Of a stretch of 63,669 nucleotides of DNA, positions 9,312 through 18,870 are shown one piece after another. The DNA is from Paludibacteraceae bacterium (lineage in GTDB: Bacteria; Bacteroidota; Bacteroidia; Bacteroidales; Paludibacteraceae). The position numbers and the translations under genes were made by a program. The notes under the pieces were generated by a model. It was not told the DNA's origin, ran no database searches, and saw only the letters and a list, made by a program, of their open reading frames with translations. Location of the stretch: positions 1-63,669 of the forward strand of contig JAKSKU010000012.1 in assembly GCA_024401565.1 (NCBI GenBank). The letters are read 5' to 3'. The first letter of the stretch is position 1. Each line of letters opens with the position of its first letter.

Positions 9312-10355
9312 ATGACTCAGGACGAAATATATATGAAGCGATGCTTCCAGCTTGCTAAGTGTGGAATCGGTCATGCCGCACCAAATCCGATGGTTGGGGC
9401 TGTGATCGTGTGCGACGGTGAGATTATCGGCGAAGGTTATCATCGTAAGTGTGGTGGACCTCATGCGGAAGTCAACGCTGTGGCGTCGGTTGCTGACAAG
9501 TCGAAATTGACTCGCAGCACTATGTATGTGAGCCTTGAACCGTGTGCTCATTGGGGGAAGACTCCGCCTTGTGCTGAATTGATCATCAAGCATCATATAC
9601 CAAAGGTGGTGATTTGCAATGTGGATCCTTTTCCTAAAGTCGACGGTAGGGGAATCCAGATGTTGCAGGATGCTGGAATAGAGGTGCAGACGGGAGTGCT
9701 GGAAGACGAAGGTTGGCATCTCAACCGTCGATTCTTCACTTTCCATTCCAAGCGTCGACCTTTTATCATATTGAAGTGGGCTGAGAGCGCAGACGGTTTT
9801 ATTGCCGGCAAAAACGGTTCTCCTATCGCCATCTCTACGTCAGAAACAATTATATATGTCCATAAGATGCGAGCTGAGGAGGCTGGCATTCTCGTCGGCA
9901 CACAGACAGCATTGAATGATAACCCAAGCCTTACAGTGCGTCATTGGGCTGGAGAAAATCCAACAAGGGTAGTGCTTGATCGAAATTTAGTCGTTCCTGT
10001 TGGCAATAAATGTTTCTCTTCTGATGCACCGACAATCTTAATCACGGAGAAAGCAGACAATGGAAAATATCCATCGAATGTGAAGGTCGCAACATTGCCA
10101 TTTGACGAAAAAGGCGTTGATTTGGATGCTTTGATGACTTGTCTTTATGAAAACAATATCCAGTCGCTTATTGTGGAGGGTGGAGCAAAGACGTTGCAGT
10201 CATTTATCGACGCTGGATTATGGGATGAGGCTAGGGTAGAGAAGAACCCGCGTTTGAAAATAGGCGATGGAATCATGTCTCCAAAATTAAACGCGTTGAC
10301 AGAAAATATGGAGGAGATAGATGGAAATGTCATATCTCTAATCGTCAATAAGTAA
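9312..10355 (+). CDS. ribD: Bifunctional riboflavin deaminase/reductase RibD
   Basis: This 347-residue enzyme carries out two successive riboflavin steps: deamination of the pyrimidine ring, then reduction of the ribosyl side chain. The start at 9312 (MTQDEIYMKRCFQLA) fits the family. The deaminase domain (1-145) shows NPMVGAV, the zinc motif HAEVNAV and PCAHWGKTPPC. The reductase domain (about 150-347) shows ILKWAESADGFIA, GxQTALNDNPSLTVR and LIVEGGAKTL. The residues after GLWDEARVEK, near 305, are typical of the C-terminus. No FMN riboswitch is visible in the 13-bp gap upstream. The other riboflavin genes are not in the window. Confidence 0.95.
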   Translation: MTQDEIYMKRCFQLAKCGIGHAAPNPMVGAVIVCDGEIIGEGYHRKCGGPHAEVNAVASVADKSKLTRSTMYVSLEPCAHWGKTPPCAELIIKHHIPKVVICNVDPFPKVDGRGIQMLQDAGIEVQTGVLEDEGWHLNRRFFTFHSKRRPFIILKWAESADGFIAGKNGSPIAISTSETIIYVHKMRAEEAGILVGTQTALNDNPSLTVRHWAGENPTRVVLDRNLVVPVGNKCFSSDAPTILITEKADNGKYPSNVKVATLPFDEKGVDLDALMTCLYENNIQSLIVEGGAKTLQSFIDAGLWDEARVEKNPRLKIGDGIMSPKLNALTENMEEIDGNVISLIVNK

Positions 10356-10373
10356 TTACGATATCTGGATTTT

Positions 10374-11187
10374 ATGCTTATGGAAAATATATTTTTTGTC
10401 ATTTTTGGACTTTTGCTAGGTGGTTGTTTCTATATGATGTTTGTAGTTCCTAATCTAAAAAGTCGTAAAAGAAAGGCTATAGAGGTCGCTTGTGTCAGAT
10501 ATCTTGCGGAAGCTGTAAATTTTGAAAATGAGGAAAAAGAAGAAAAGATAGCTATCGCAAAGAATTTTATTGAAAAGACATATTTAGATAGTTCCAAAAG
10601 CAAACTTGAGGATTTTGAGCGTTTTTTAGCGAATCCGTTAAGTGATAAAGAACCTTTGTTTAGTCAACTTCGTCAACTAAGCTCAATAGAACTAAGCTTT
10701 TTGGTGGAAACGGTAATTGAAATGGCTTATTCAAGTGGCTGGTATGAAGAATCATATAATAAATATCATTATGGATACTTTGTTCGACGTGGTGTTTGCC
10801 GACGGTACATGTTCGATATCAGAACTCAATTTTCTGAAAAAAGTAGCCAACCGTTTGAATATAGATACTGATGTTTTTGTTTCATTCCAGAAGAAGCATC
10901 TTGGAAAAGAAGATAAAAAAGAGAGCAAACAGGAGCATAAAGGCAGCGAAAGCGCCAATGAGACAGCAAGTTTGTCTCCAGAGCTAAGAAAGGCTTACGA
11001 TGCTCTTGGAATTACGGAAGACGCTACTGATTCCGAACTCAAGGCTACGTGGCGCAACCTTATGCGAATCAACCATCCCGACTTGGTTTCAGGTATGGGA
11101 GAAGGGGCTGTAGCGTCGGCTACTAAACGATGCCAAGAGATCAATAAGGCGTTTGAGTTGATAAAGTCGAATAGAAAAATGGGTTGA
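10374..11187 (+). pseudogene. TerB/J-domain membrane protein interrupted by a frameshift
   Basis: Two overlapping frames make one recognisable gene. Frame one (10374 on) gives a membrane segment (FFVIFGLLLGGCFYMMFVV) and the first helices of a TerB-like domain, up to about 10770. The TerB motif then continues one frame over as LFDVVFADGTCSISELNFLKKVA, followed by a charged linker and a J-domain with the HPD motif (RINHPDL) ending at 11187. Frame one runs on to 10871 with unrelated residues. The intact paralogue at 16811-17728 has the same TM-TerB-J order. Either one base is gained or two are lost near 10745-10780, or this is an assembly error. A separate short J-protein starting at 10771 is the alternative. 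Confidence 0.65.
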
Positions 11188-11198
11188 CGACAATGAAA

Positions 11199-11233
11199 AA
11201 AGGCAATTTCACAAAAAGTGGAATTGCCTTTTA
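11199..11233. terminator. Bidirectional terminator between convergent genes
   Basis: AAGGCAATTTCAC / GTGGAATTGCCTT form a 13-bp stem (one G-T pair) with an AAAAA loop, T-rich on both strands. It serves the TerB/J gene and the minus-strand gene ending at 11264. A related GGCAATTCCAC stem is found at 14248-14282. Confidence 0.88.
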
Positions 11234-11263
11234 TTTTGAAGAAACGTAAATATGTTTCTACGT

Positions 11264-14125
11264 TTATTTATTGACGATCACCTTATCTCCGCCAATCATG
11301 TAGATTCCGTTTGCCAATCCGTTCAATGCCTCAGATCTCTTCACATTAGATTTGACTAATGCTCCAGTGATTGTGTAGACGTTGATGATCTCGTCTGGAT
11401 CGTTTGCTGAAATTGATATGACTGCGTTGTCTAATTTTATGACTTTCAAGTCTACAACATCAAGTTTGGCAGAACATGCTCCTGAATGGTATTCGATAGT
11501 GTATAATCCACTGTTGGCTACATTCAATGATTTGAATGTCAAAACATCACTGTTGTTTATGAATGGCTCACCGTCTTTGTACCATGCAAAACTTAGTGGT
11601 GATACAGCTGAGGATACCATAATCTCTTTTGTGTAGGATTCTTTTTCATTTAGTTCTAAAACACCATCTGATGTTGTCAAGATTTCTACAGATGCGTCAA
11701 CAATCTCAAATGAAGCAGATGCATAACATCCATTTGGATAACGGATATAATATTTGCCATACTCTTTTGCATTGAATGTCTTGCTGTCTCCAGTTGCAAT
11801 TGGTTTAGAGAAATTCGGATCTGAGTACCACTCAATATCTGAGTTACTATCTCTCATTACTTCGCTGAAGTCAACAGTGACCGCATCTCCACAAGCGTTG
11901 ATGATAACTTTGTCTTTACTCAACTCTGATAACATGAGTGTAGAACCGTTAGTTGCAGACATATTGTTTGGTTCATTCCAAGAGAAATAGCCTTCAACTG
12001 GACCATCGCCAATTGTGACTTTTTGATCTGCTGTAGCTGTACAATAACCGTCTGTTATTGTGATGCTGATTGTATGAATGTCGCCAGCAACTCCTTCAAA
12101 ATTGCCTGATTCGTAAATGAATTTTGTCTCGTCTGCAGAAATAACTCCTTTTTGTGTAGGCATGCCTGAAATCATCTCTGTTGAAGTCCACTCCAAACTT
12201 GGTTTTGCTACATCCTTGTTGTAATCGTATTCGATAGCAATTTCTGTGTTTACATTACTTCCAACACATGTTACTGATTTCGGATCCATTGTTATTGTTA
12301 GATTTCGGATATCAAGCTGGATAGGCAATGGGTCTGAAATACATCCCAATGAAGATGTCCCGACTACGATATACTCTCCTGGCTCTGTCAACTGTGACGC
12401 GTTCTGTGTCACATTCAATCCTCCGAATCTGTATTCTGCATTAACTTCGACACCGTTTGTTACGCTCCAGTAATTGCCTTCTTTCAAGTTGATAAAGTTA
12501 CATGCAGGTTCGTTGATATAAGCAACTAACTTTGGCGTAGCGTTGATTGTGATCTTCATCTCTGATGCAGGAGATGTTGTGATTCCATCCGACTGGACTA
12601 CATAAAGCGATTTTGTCCATTCTGTTGCTTGATTGTCTGTCAAATCAACATCGGCAAATACCTCTGCCAACGATGGAGCTGTTGTTGAACCAAGACTAAG
12701 TATTGTTGGATCTAACTCGGCAGCATCTGCATCTTTGGGGTCTTCAAACCAGTATAGCTTGTAGTCTGTCACATCCAAACTTTCATCATTGTTCAAAGAT
12801 GCGTTGTCAATAGGCTCTAAGTCTGCGATAGGTGATCCAGCTGCGTTCTTGAATACATCTTCACAAATAGAAATTTCCTTTACTATAGGCGCCGGAGTCG
12901 AAGTGATTTTAATTGTTATCTTTGATGGTTCACTTAAACATTCCAATCCGCTTGTTGTCTTTATATCCCATATTACCCATCGCTCCTGTATTTCTTCTAC
13001 CCTTGCTACCGATGCATCATAGAATGGCTTCGAGTTCAACGTATTTCCTGCTATGAATGGTCCAGTTTCTGATCTTGCCCAAAGCAATGTATGGGGTGGG
13101 ATTTCTTCTATAGCTGTTGGATATTTGTTAAGGATGTCGAGAAATTCTCCATCAGTCTCACCTTCACTCTTAGTATAGATTACAGGGTCGATGTTGATCT
13201 TTGGAGCTGGAGCAGCGATGATATCGACATCAAATGCTACTGCATCACTTTGTGCATACGGTGCTGTCTTCATACGTTGAGCGACGTAATATGTGTACTT
13301 TCCTGGAGTTTCAACATCCACAATATTTGTTGGCGGAGTTGTCAATGCCTTGCCCACTGTGTCTGTAGGGTCAACAAACCAAATCAACTCGAAACCAGCG
13401 TCATTCATCACATTATCCAATAAATCGAAAGATCCGTTTTGGCATATCTCAATGTCTTTTACTATTGGTATGGGAGCTGCTAATACCTCTACCTCGACTC
13501 TTGCTCTTTCGCTATAGCAGTCGCCATCCTGGTATGCTATATAGAACTTGTATGGTGTGGTTGTTGGTCTTGTTCTGTCGAATGTGACAGAGCTCTTTCC
13601 TCGAGTGTTCGCCTCCACATCTGGATCAGGACTTGTGTACCATACTAGCTTCTTTGTCGCATCTAGAGTCTGGGCAAACTTGTCTGTTGATAGTATCTCG
13701 TTAGAGTTTGAGTTCTTAGTGTATGGCAGATTCTCGTCTTTTGGCGCTTCTGGAATCTCGTATACTGTCAGCTGATAATGGAATGTGTCTCCCTTACAAC
13801 CAGTTTCTTTATCTTCTATTTGGTAGATATAAGTGCCGCTCTCATTTATATCTTTCGATTCAAAGTATTTATCCGTCAAGTCATCACCAATTGATGTTCC
13901 GACGGTGTCCTCTCCATACCACCAGTGGATTGTATAGTCGGCAGCTTCCCCATTTCTCAATGTAAATTCTACTGCACCTTCTCCATTTCCTTCGCAAAAC
14001 TCAGCAGAAGACTCGCGAAAATTGTCTCCAAATTCGCTGCAGTCGATGTCTTGAGCAAAAACTTCTGTCGATCCGAAAACAAGCGATGCAAGAAGTGTAA
14101 AATGTTTGATGTACTTATTTTTCAT
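11264..14125 (-). CDS. Large secreted Ig-like/PKD-repeat protein with T9SS C-terminus
   Basis: The start at 14125 gives 953 residues and a clean signal peptide (MKNKYIKHFTLLASLVFGSTEVFAQ); the open frame goes 33 codons further but without that feature. The body is a row of Ig/PKD-like modules, seen as repeated ICEDVF/ICQNGSF...LYWFxDP...YYVxQxxG patterns, with paired cysteines, typical of long extracellular gliding or adhesion proteins. The last 50 residues (INVYTITGALVKSNVKR...GLANGIYMIGGDKVIVNK) resemble a sorting-domain tail but lack the usual YPNP strand. The next gene on this strand ends almost identically. The ligand is unknown. Confidence 0.75.
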   Translation of the reverse strand: MKNKYIKHFTLLASLVFGSTEVFAQDIDCSEFGDNFRESSAEFCEGNGEGAVEFTLRNGEAADYTIHWWYGEDTVGTSIGDDLTDKYFESKDINESGTYIYQIEDKETGCKGDTFHYQLTVYEIPEAPKDENLPYTKNSNSNEILSTDKFAQTLDATKKLVWYTSPDPDVEANTRGKSSVTFDRTRPTTTPYKFYIAYQDGDCYSERARVEVEVLAAPIPIVKDIEICQNGSFDLLDNVMNDAGFELIWFVDPTDTVGKALTTPPTNIVDVETPGKYTYYVAQRMKTAPYAQSDAVAFDVDIIAAPAPKINIDPVIYTKSEGETDGEFLDILNKYPTAIEEIPPHTLLWARSETGPFIAGNTLNSKPFYDASVARVEEIQERWVIWDIKTTSGLECLSEPSKITIKITSTPAPIVKEISICEDVFKNAAGSPIADLEPIDNASLNNDESLDVTDYKLYWFEDPKDADAAELDPTILSLGSTTAPSLAEVFADVDLTDNQATEWTKSLYVVQSDGITTSPASEMKITINATPKLVAYINEPACNFINLKEGNYWSVTNGVEVNAEYRFGGLNVTQNASQLTEPGEYIVVGTSSLGCISDPLPIQLDIRNLTITMDPKSVTCVGSNVNTEIAIEYDYNKDVAKPSLEWTSTEMISGMPTQKGVISADETKFIYESGNFEGVAGDIHTISITITDGYCTATADQKVTIGDGPVEGYFSWNEPNNMSATNGSTLMLSELSKDKVIINACGDAVTVDFSEVMRDSNSDIEWYSDPNFSKPIATGDSKTFNAKEYGKYYIRYPNGCYASASFEIVDASVEILTTSDGVLELNEKESYTKEIMVSSAVSPLSFAWYKDGEPFINNSDVLTFKSLNVANSGLYTIEYHSGACSAKLDVVDLKVIKLDNAVISISANDPDEIINVYTITGALVKSNVKRSEALNGLANGIYMIGGDKVIVNK

Positions 14126-14166
14126 ATATGTTTTATTTTGCAGATTAGTCTTGCCAAAAATTTTTG

Positions 14167-14194
14167 CAAAAATAGACAAAATGCTATTCAACAA
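14167..14194 (-). promoter_or_regulatory. Promoter of the 953-residue Ig-like protein
   Basis: On the minus strand TATTTTTG (14167-14174) is an exact TAnnTTTG box; a TTG at 14192-14194 gives a 17-bp spacer, somewhat short. The start codon lies 42 bp downstream. Confidence 0.5.
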
Positions 14195-14247
14195 CATCTT
14201 TTTTGCAAATCGATAATGCCGCATTTGTTAAATAATATTAAAATTCT

Positions 14248-14282
14248 GACGGACAACTCCACTTATAGTGGAATTGCCCGTC
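14248..14282 (-). terminator. Strong hairpin after the 770-residue Ig-like gene
   Basis: GACGGGCAATTCCAC / GTGGAGTTGTCCGTC form a 15-bp stem (two G-T pairs) around TATA. The following bases are only moderately T-rich. It lies between two same-direction genes, so it probably ends the upstream transcript. Confidence 0.7.
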
Positions 14283-14304
14283 TTCGTTTTCGTCTTCGTC
14301 AACG

Positions 14305-16617
14305 TCAACGTTTATTGATTACAACTTTTTCGTTACCTACAAGGTAAGTTCCATTTGCCAAACCTTTCAAAGCCCAAGATTTCTTGACATTCTCTTTAAC
14401 CAATGCTCCTGAGATTGTGTAGACGTTGATGATCTCGTCGTCTGTAGTGATTGTGTTAACTCCTGTAGCTGGGCTGATTGCAAACTCGATATTGTGAACG
14501 TCTCCTACACATCCAGTTTCCTTATTTGTCAATCGATATGTGTAAACGCCACTATTTTCAGACTTCAAATTCTCAAAAAATTCTATGTCAAACGACGCGT
14601 CTAACTTATTTTCTCCTAACCACCAATTAATCAAGTAATCTTCAGATGTTCCGTTAGTTAACGTCAAATCAACTTTGCCTTTTCCATTTCCTTCGTTGAA
14701 TTCAATTTTTGATGTGGAGAACTCTGCGTCTACAATCGGATTGAATTTTATGTAAACTGTATCACTAGTCTTGCATATTTCGTATGGATAGATTGCGTCT
14801 ACTGCATGCAAAGTGATTGGCATTAATGTTCCTGCTAGAGCTGGATCGTCAAATGTGACAACTTTATCTGAAATTGTTCCGTTTAATACTAATTCAGAAC
14901 CACTCATGTTGACAGTAGACTCTGACTCAAACCATTTGATTGCAAAACCTTCAAACTCAAGAGACCCCCATTCATTCTCTGACGGTGTGATATCTGTGGC
15001 TTGAGATAGTTTTACACTATCGCCGAAACACAAAGCAACAGTTTTTACGCCATTATTTCTTGTCATTTCCTTGTCTGCCAAAATGCTGATGTCGTCTTTT
15101 GGGGCAGTGCATTGAGGACACATTACTGTGCAGACAATAGGTTCTGAAACTGAGTAATTAGAAAAAGGGTCTGCACTAAAGATTTGATCTTTAGTATTGG
15201 AAAACAAATCTTTGTATCCGGCAATTGCTCGGAAATAGACTTTGTCTCCAGTTTCAAAACTGTCAAAAGGAACATCTTCGGCACTGATAGTTTGGGCTGT
15301 TGTAGGGGTTCCTATATTCTTCCAAGAAGAATTTATATCAGGAGTGACACTCCACTGGTACAAATAAAGAATGTTATTTTCATTGTAATAATCAAGTAGC
15401 AGTTTTGTTGGTTTAACGGAAATAGAGAGAGCGGAATTGTCACATGTTGTCTCCTCCACTGACATGGAATTGTTGTCGAAATATGCTTGCAATGATGGTG
15501 TGCCGCAAGCATAAACAAGAATGTCGTCAATTACCACACTGCCTCCGTAAAACTCATTTTGAAAGTCATTGATAACTTCGATCTTGATTGCGTTAGATTC
15601 CAATGTGAAAGTGCTGTCAAGTTTAATCCAATCGCCGGTTCCTCCATTTTCAGGAATTGTTTGAGACTTTGTTATCTCGAAACCTTTTTCAGGGTTAATT
15701 TTTTCATACACTTTTAATTTGATATCTTGGGGAATATAATAGCCAATTTCAGATGAGGTACATATAGATATGTAACATTCGACATGAATGTCGACACCCA
15801 CACCTAAATTTGTTATTTCTCTTTCATATATAATTGACCCTTTGGGGGCTGTAAGGCAATTAACAAACAAACAACAGCCTTCTGCCTTTCCTGAATGGTC
15901 ATAGCTGTATTCGCTATTCATTATTCCGTGAAGATCGTTAGACCACTGTAGTTGTGCTCCGTCCATTCCTTTGTATTTTTTATTGTAGCCTGTCAACACA
16001 CCAGCTACGGTGTATTGTTTGTAGCCCACTGGTCCTTCTGATGAAAATTTTGTTCCTAACGGAGCCTCTTCCAACTCATGTCTAAATGGAGTCGTTGATG
16101 TTTTAGTTATTTGTTTTGGATTCGAGATATCTGAGTAGTCCCAAACCTTGTATGTTTTTCCTGTTGTGTCAGACAAATCGATTTCACCAAAGTCTTCTTT
16201 GAAAACTAATCTGTAAGGTGCTGCTGGATATCCAATATCAGAATTGCAACACTTTGATGAATGGATAGTGATTTTATTTGAATGGAATTTTTCCCCTTCA
16301 TGTGTGATTTCTTGGTATACTTCATACGTTTTTGGGGTTAGATCAGTTTCAAAAGCGAAGTCTTTTTGTGTTGCTCCATTTACCGCAACTCCATTGCAAT
16401 ACCATTGATAAGTGGCATCTGCAAAGACTGCATCTGATTTGACCTTTGCTAACTCTCCGATACATATATCACTGTTGTTTTCACTGTAAATATGTGGTAC
16501 TATAGAGCCAAGATCCAAATCATTTGAATTTGCATTTTGGGCAAAAATACTTGTTGTCGCACCTAATGATAATAGAGCAGTAGAAGCAAAATGCTTGATT
16601 GATTTGTTGAATTTCAT
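14305..16617 (-). CDS. Secreted Ig-like protein with T9SS C-terminus
   Basis: The start at 16617 gives 770 residues with a signal peptide (MKFNKSIKHFASTALLSLGATTSIFAQ). An Ig-like module with DICIGELAKVK...YQWYCNGVAV comes first. A jelly-roll-like region follows (about 130-370; LVFKEDFGEIDLSD, VVIDDILVYACG), then further Ig modules. The tail (INVYTISGALVKENVKK...GLANGTYLVGNEKVVINKR) is almost the same as in the downstream gene. The two proteins also share the segment beginning FxEGNGxGxVxxTLxNGxxxDYxIxWW near the C- and N-terminus respectively. They are probably paralogues that exchanged modules. A surface-structure role is inferred. Confidence 0.75.
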   Translation of the reverse strand: MKFNKSIKHFASTALLSLGATTSIFAQNANSNDLDLGSIVPHIYSENNSDICIGELAKVKSDAVFADATYQWYCNGVAVNGATQKDFAFETDLTPKTYEVYQEITHEGEKFHSNKITIHSSKCCNSDIGYPAAPYRLVFKEDFGEIDLSDTTGKTYKVWDYSDISNPKQITKTSTTPFRHELEEAPLGTKFSSEGPVGYKQYTVAGVLTGYNKKYKGMDGAQLQWSNDLHGIMNSEYSYDHSGKAEGCCLFVNCLTAPKGSIIYEREITNLGVGVDIHVECYISICTSSEIGYYIPQDIKLKVYEKINPEKGFEITKSQTIPENGGTGDWIKLDSTFTLESNAIKIEVINDFQNEFYGGSVVIDDILVYACGTPSLQAYFDNNSMSVEETTCDNSALSISVKPTKLLLDYYNENNILYLYQWSVTPDINSSWKNIGTPTTAQTISAEDVPFDSFETGDKVYFRAIAGYKDLFSNTKDQIFSADPFSNYSVSEPIVCTVMCPQCTAPKDDISILADKEMTRNNGVKTVALCFGDSVKLSQATDITPSENEWGSLEFEGFAIKWFESESTVNMSGSELVLNGTISDKVVTFDDPALAGTLMPITLHAVDAIYPYEICKTSDTVYIKFNPIVDAEFSTSKIEFNEGNGKGKVDLTLTNGTSEDYLINWWLGENKLDASFDIEFFENLKSENSGVYTYRLTNKETGCVGDVHNIEFAISPATGVNTITTDDEIINVYTISGALVKENVKKSWALKGLANGTYLVGNEKVVINKR

Positions 16618-16650
16618 GTTTGAAGATGTTTGCGTATGCGAAAGTTTTTG

Positions 16651-16658
16651 CAAAGTTA
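16651..16658 (-). promoter_or_regulatory. -7 box of the 770-residue Ig-like gene
   Basis: TAACTTTG on the minus strand matches TAnnTTTG 33 bp before the start codon. No good -33 element is seen. Confidence 0.4.
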
Positions 16659-16754
16659 CTGAAAATGCGAACCTTTTATTTTGGCTAAGAACTAAAAAGT
16701 AAAACTAATTAAGCTAATTTAACTTTTGAAATTATGAAGTTGAATAAAAGATAA

Positions 16755-16810
16755 TTACCTCTAACCCCTAACCTCTAACCTCTAACCCTTAGTCCCTAAC
16801 CCCTAACCTA
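16755..16810. repeat. Tandem CCTCTAACCCCTAA repeat
   Basis: About seven short CTAACC-type units run up to the stop codon (16811-16813) of the minus-strand TerB/J gene with no gap. It is the reverse-complement relative of the repeat at 6665-6731. Confidence 0.85.
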
Positions 16811-17728
16811 TTACCTAATTCCTCTCGATTCTTTCACAAAATCCCAAGCGTTATTGATCTCTTTCATCGACTCAGTAGCCTGGCGTATAGCCTCGTCTCC
16901 CAATCTTGCTACTCTGTCGGGATGGTACTTCACCGCCAAAGCACGATAGGCTTTTTTGATCTCATCGTCAGAAGCGTTGCAGCCTACCCCAAGAATGTTG
17001 TAAGCCTCTTGTTCTTCGATAGTTGTATATTTTTCACTATCGCTGTACTCCTCAGATTTTTGTTTGTAGCTTTGGTTGCTACTTTGGCTATAATTATAAT
17101 TTTGCTTATGTTGTGAATCTGTATTTGTTTTTGTCTTCGTTTTCGTTTTATAATATCCCTTTTGACGTTTTTTCATGAAAAGAGAGTAGATTCTCTGGTA
17201 TTCTTGTGTTGAGATGCCGAAATAATCTCTGATTGTTTTTATCTCGTTCTTTTCGTCCTTGTTGAAGTCGTCGTCTGCATAGGCGACGGCTAGAATCTCC
17301 ATGAAAAGCTCTGTCACAGCGACGTCGTCAAGTTTGTCATTGATTTCGTCGCAGATATTTTTTATGTTATAACAATTGTTTAGGATCTTCTGGAAATCTT
17401 TAAGGGCTTTTTTCTGCTCATTTTCTTTTTTGTAATGTCGTCGGATTGAGGCCTTGACTGCATCCAACTCTCTGGATTTCAGTTTGCCATCAGTCTTCAT
17501 CACCTTTGCCATCAACACCAAAAGAGTATACTTGTAGAGCTCTTCATCTTTTTTTGAAAATTCGTATTCGTTGTTATCTTTTTGTCCTGTTTGATTAGTA
17601 ATAAAGTCCGAACTTATAAATAGAGCGACAAGAAATGCGGCACTCATAAGTCCCACCCAAAGTTTGGCTGTGATTAACCATAAAAATAAACCAACGCCTA
17701 TAGAAATGATTATTGATTTTTTTGACAT
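16811..17728 (-). CDS. Membrane-anchored TerB/J-domain co-chaperone (DjlA-like)
   Basis: This 305-residue protein has one or two N-terminal membrane segments (about 6-42), a TerB-like helical domain (about 62-190; LMAKVMKTDGKL and ILAVAYADDDFNKDE), a basic Lys/Thr/Gln-rich linker and a C-terminal J-domain with YNILGV...AYRALAVKYHPDRV. The HPD motif needed to stimulate DnaK is intact. The architecture resembles DjlA, a membrane co-chaperone. It is the unbroken paralogue of the gene at 10374. The stop codon abuts a CTAACC repeat. The function is inferred from architecture only. Confidence 0.85.
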   Translation of the reverse strand: MSKKSIIISIGVGLFLWLITAKLWVGLMSAAFLVALFISSDFITNQTGQKDNNEYEFSKKDEELYKYTLLVLMAKVMKTDGKLKSRELDAVKASIRRHYKKENEQKKALKDFQKILNNCYNIKNICDEINDKLDDVAVTELFMEILAVAYADDDFNKDEKNEIKTIRDYFGISTQEYQRIYSLFMKKRQKGYYKTKTKTKTNTDSQHKQNYNYSQSSNQSYKQKSEEYSDSEKYTTIEEQEAYNILGVGCNASDDEIKKAYRALAVKYHPDRVARLGDEAIRQATESMKEINNAWDFVKESRGIR

Positions 17729-17798
17729 AGATTCATATTATTGTGTTACCTGGTCCCTTGACAATCCCTGTTTGAGATGACTGCTATGTATTTGTCTT

Positions 17799-18833
17799 TT
17801 ATTTTTTGTGTTGAATGTTGAATAGTTCTTTTTGAGCCTCTATTTCTCTACGAAGTTCTTCTTCTGTAGGCATTAGGGGCATATATTTTGCGGCGAACAA
17901 ATTGTTACTATCTTTCAATATAGAATAACGTGCAATATCTTTACTGGTTTCACTACACAATACAATGCCTATGGTTGGATTGTCTCCTTCTGTTCGTTTT
18001 AATTCGTCATACATTCGGACATACATATCCATTTGCCCCACATCTTGATGTGTTATTTGTCCTTTCTTTAGATCAATTAAAACGAAACACTTCAATATGT
18101 AATTGTAGAATACCAAGTCTATATAAAAATCTCCAGCATCAGTGAAAATGTGCTGTTGACGTGCTACGAATGCAAATCCGCGTCCTAATTCCACAAGGAA
18201 ATCTTGAAGATGCTGAATAAGGCCTTTCTCCAAATCAGTTTCTGTAAAGTCGGTATCATGCTTAAAACCAAGAAACTCGGCCATTATTGGATTTTTTAGG
18301 ATTTCCAATTTGTCAATATTGTTGTCGTTTGTGGTATTATTGTCTGCCAACTGAGGTTGTTTGAAGTGTCGCTCGAAATACTGTGTCGAAATGTTTCTGT
18401 CAAGTGTGCGTACGCTCCACATCTCTTGTGATGCAGTTGATAAATACCATCGTATAGCGGTAGGATCGTCACAGCGTAATGTCTTAAGAATGTGTGTCCA
18501 AGTAAGATTTGGAAATCGTGATTTCCAAATCTCCAAATCAGGAACAACAAGATAAAATTGTCTAAATGCTCTCAAGTATCTGCCACTGAATCCTTTGCCG
18601 TAAGTTCGCGTCAACTCTTCTGATAGCTTTGAGATGATTTGTGCTCCATACTCTGCACGGTTTGCTCCTTTTTGTTCTTGTAATACAATACGTTCTCCAA
18701 TCTTCCAGTAAGTCTCAATCATTAATTTGCTCACAGACGCATAAGCTTGCTGACGACCTTGTTCAACAATTTTTTTGACTTCTGCTATAAATGATGAATC
18801 AATATTGTTTGCTATTATTTCCTCTTTTTTCAT
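17799..18833 (-). CDS. YhcG-type PD-(D/E)XK nuclease (DUF1016)
   Basis: The 344-residue protein has the DUF1016 N-terminal helical domain (SKLMIETYWKIGERI, then GKGFSGRYLRAFRQFY and LTWTHILKTLR) and a C-terminal YhcG nuclease domain. The core DFYIDLVFYNYILKCFVLIDLKKG supplies the PD-(D/E)XK residues D...D-x-K, and the helix DVGQMDMYVRMY follows. Such proteins are widespread in Bacteroidota and often travel with restriction or mobile loci; here no methylase or specificity subunit is adjacent, so it stands alone. The substrate is unknown. Confidence 0.88.
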   Translation of the reverse strand: MKKEEIIANNIDSSFIAEVKKIVEQGRQQAYASVSKLMIETYWKIGERIVLQEQKGANRAEYGAQIISKLSEELTRTYGKGFSGRYLRAFRQFYLVVPDLEIWKSRFPNLTWTHILKTLRCDDPTAIRWYLSTASQEMWSVRTLDRNISTQYFERHFKQPQLADNNTTNDNNIDKLEILKNPIMAEFLGFKHDTDFTETDLEKGLIQHLQDFLVELGRGFAFVARQQHIFTDAGDFYIDLVFYNYILKCFVLIDLKKGQITHQDVGQMDMYVRMYDELKRTEGDNPTIGIVLCSETSKDIARYSILKDSNNLFAAKYMPLMPTEEELRREIEAQKELFNIQHKK

Positions 18834-18870
18834 TTTTTTGTTTTCTTGTTACTATGACTAAATGTAGACG

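Noticed and set aside
17799-18833. Restriction-modification or phage-defence island around the YhcG-type nuclease
   Set aside because: No methylase, specificity subunit or other defence gene is adjacent; it stands between a J-domain gene and a LysE exporter.
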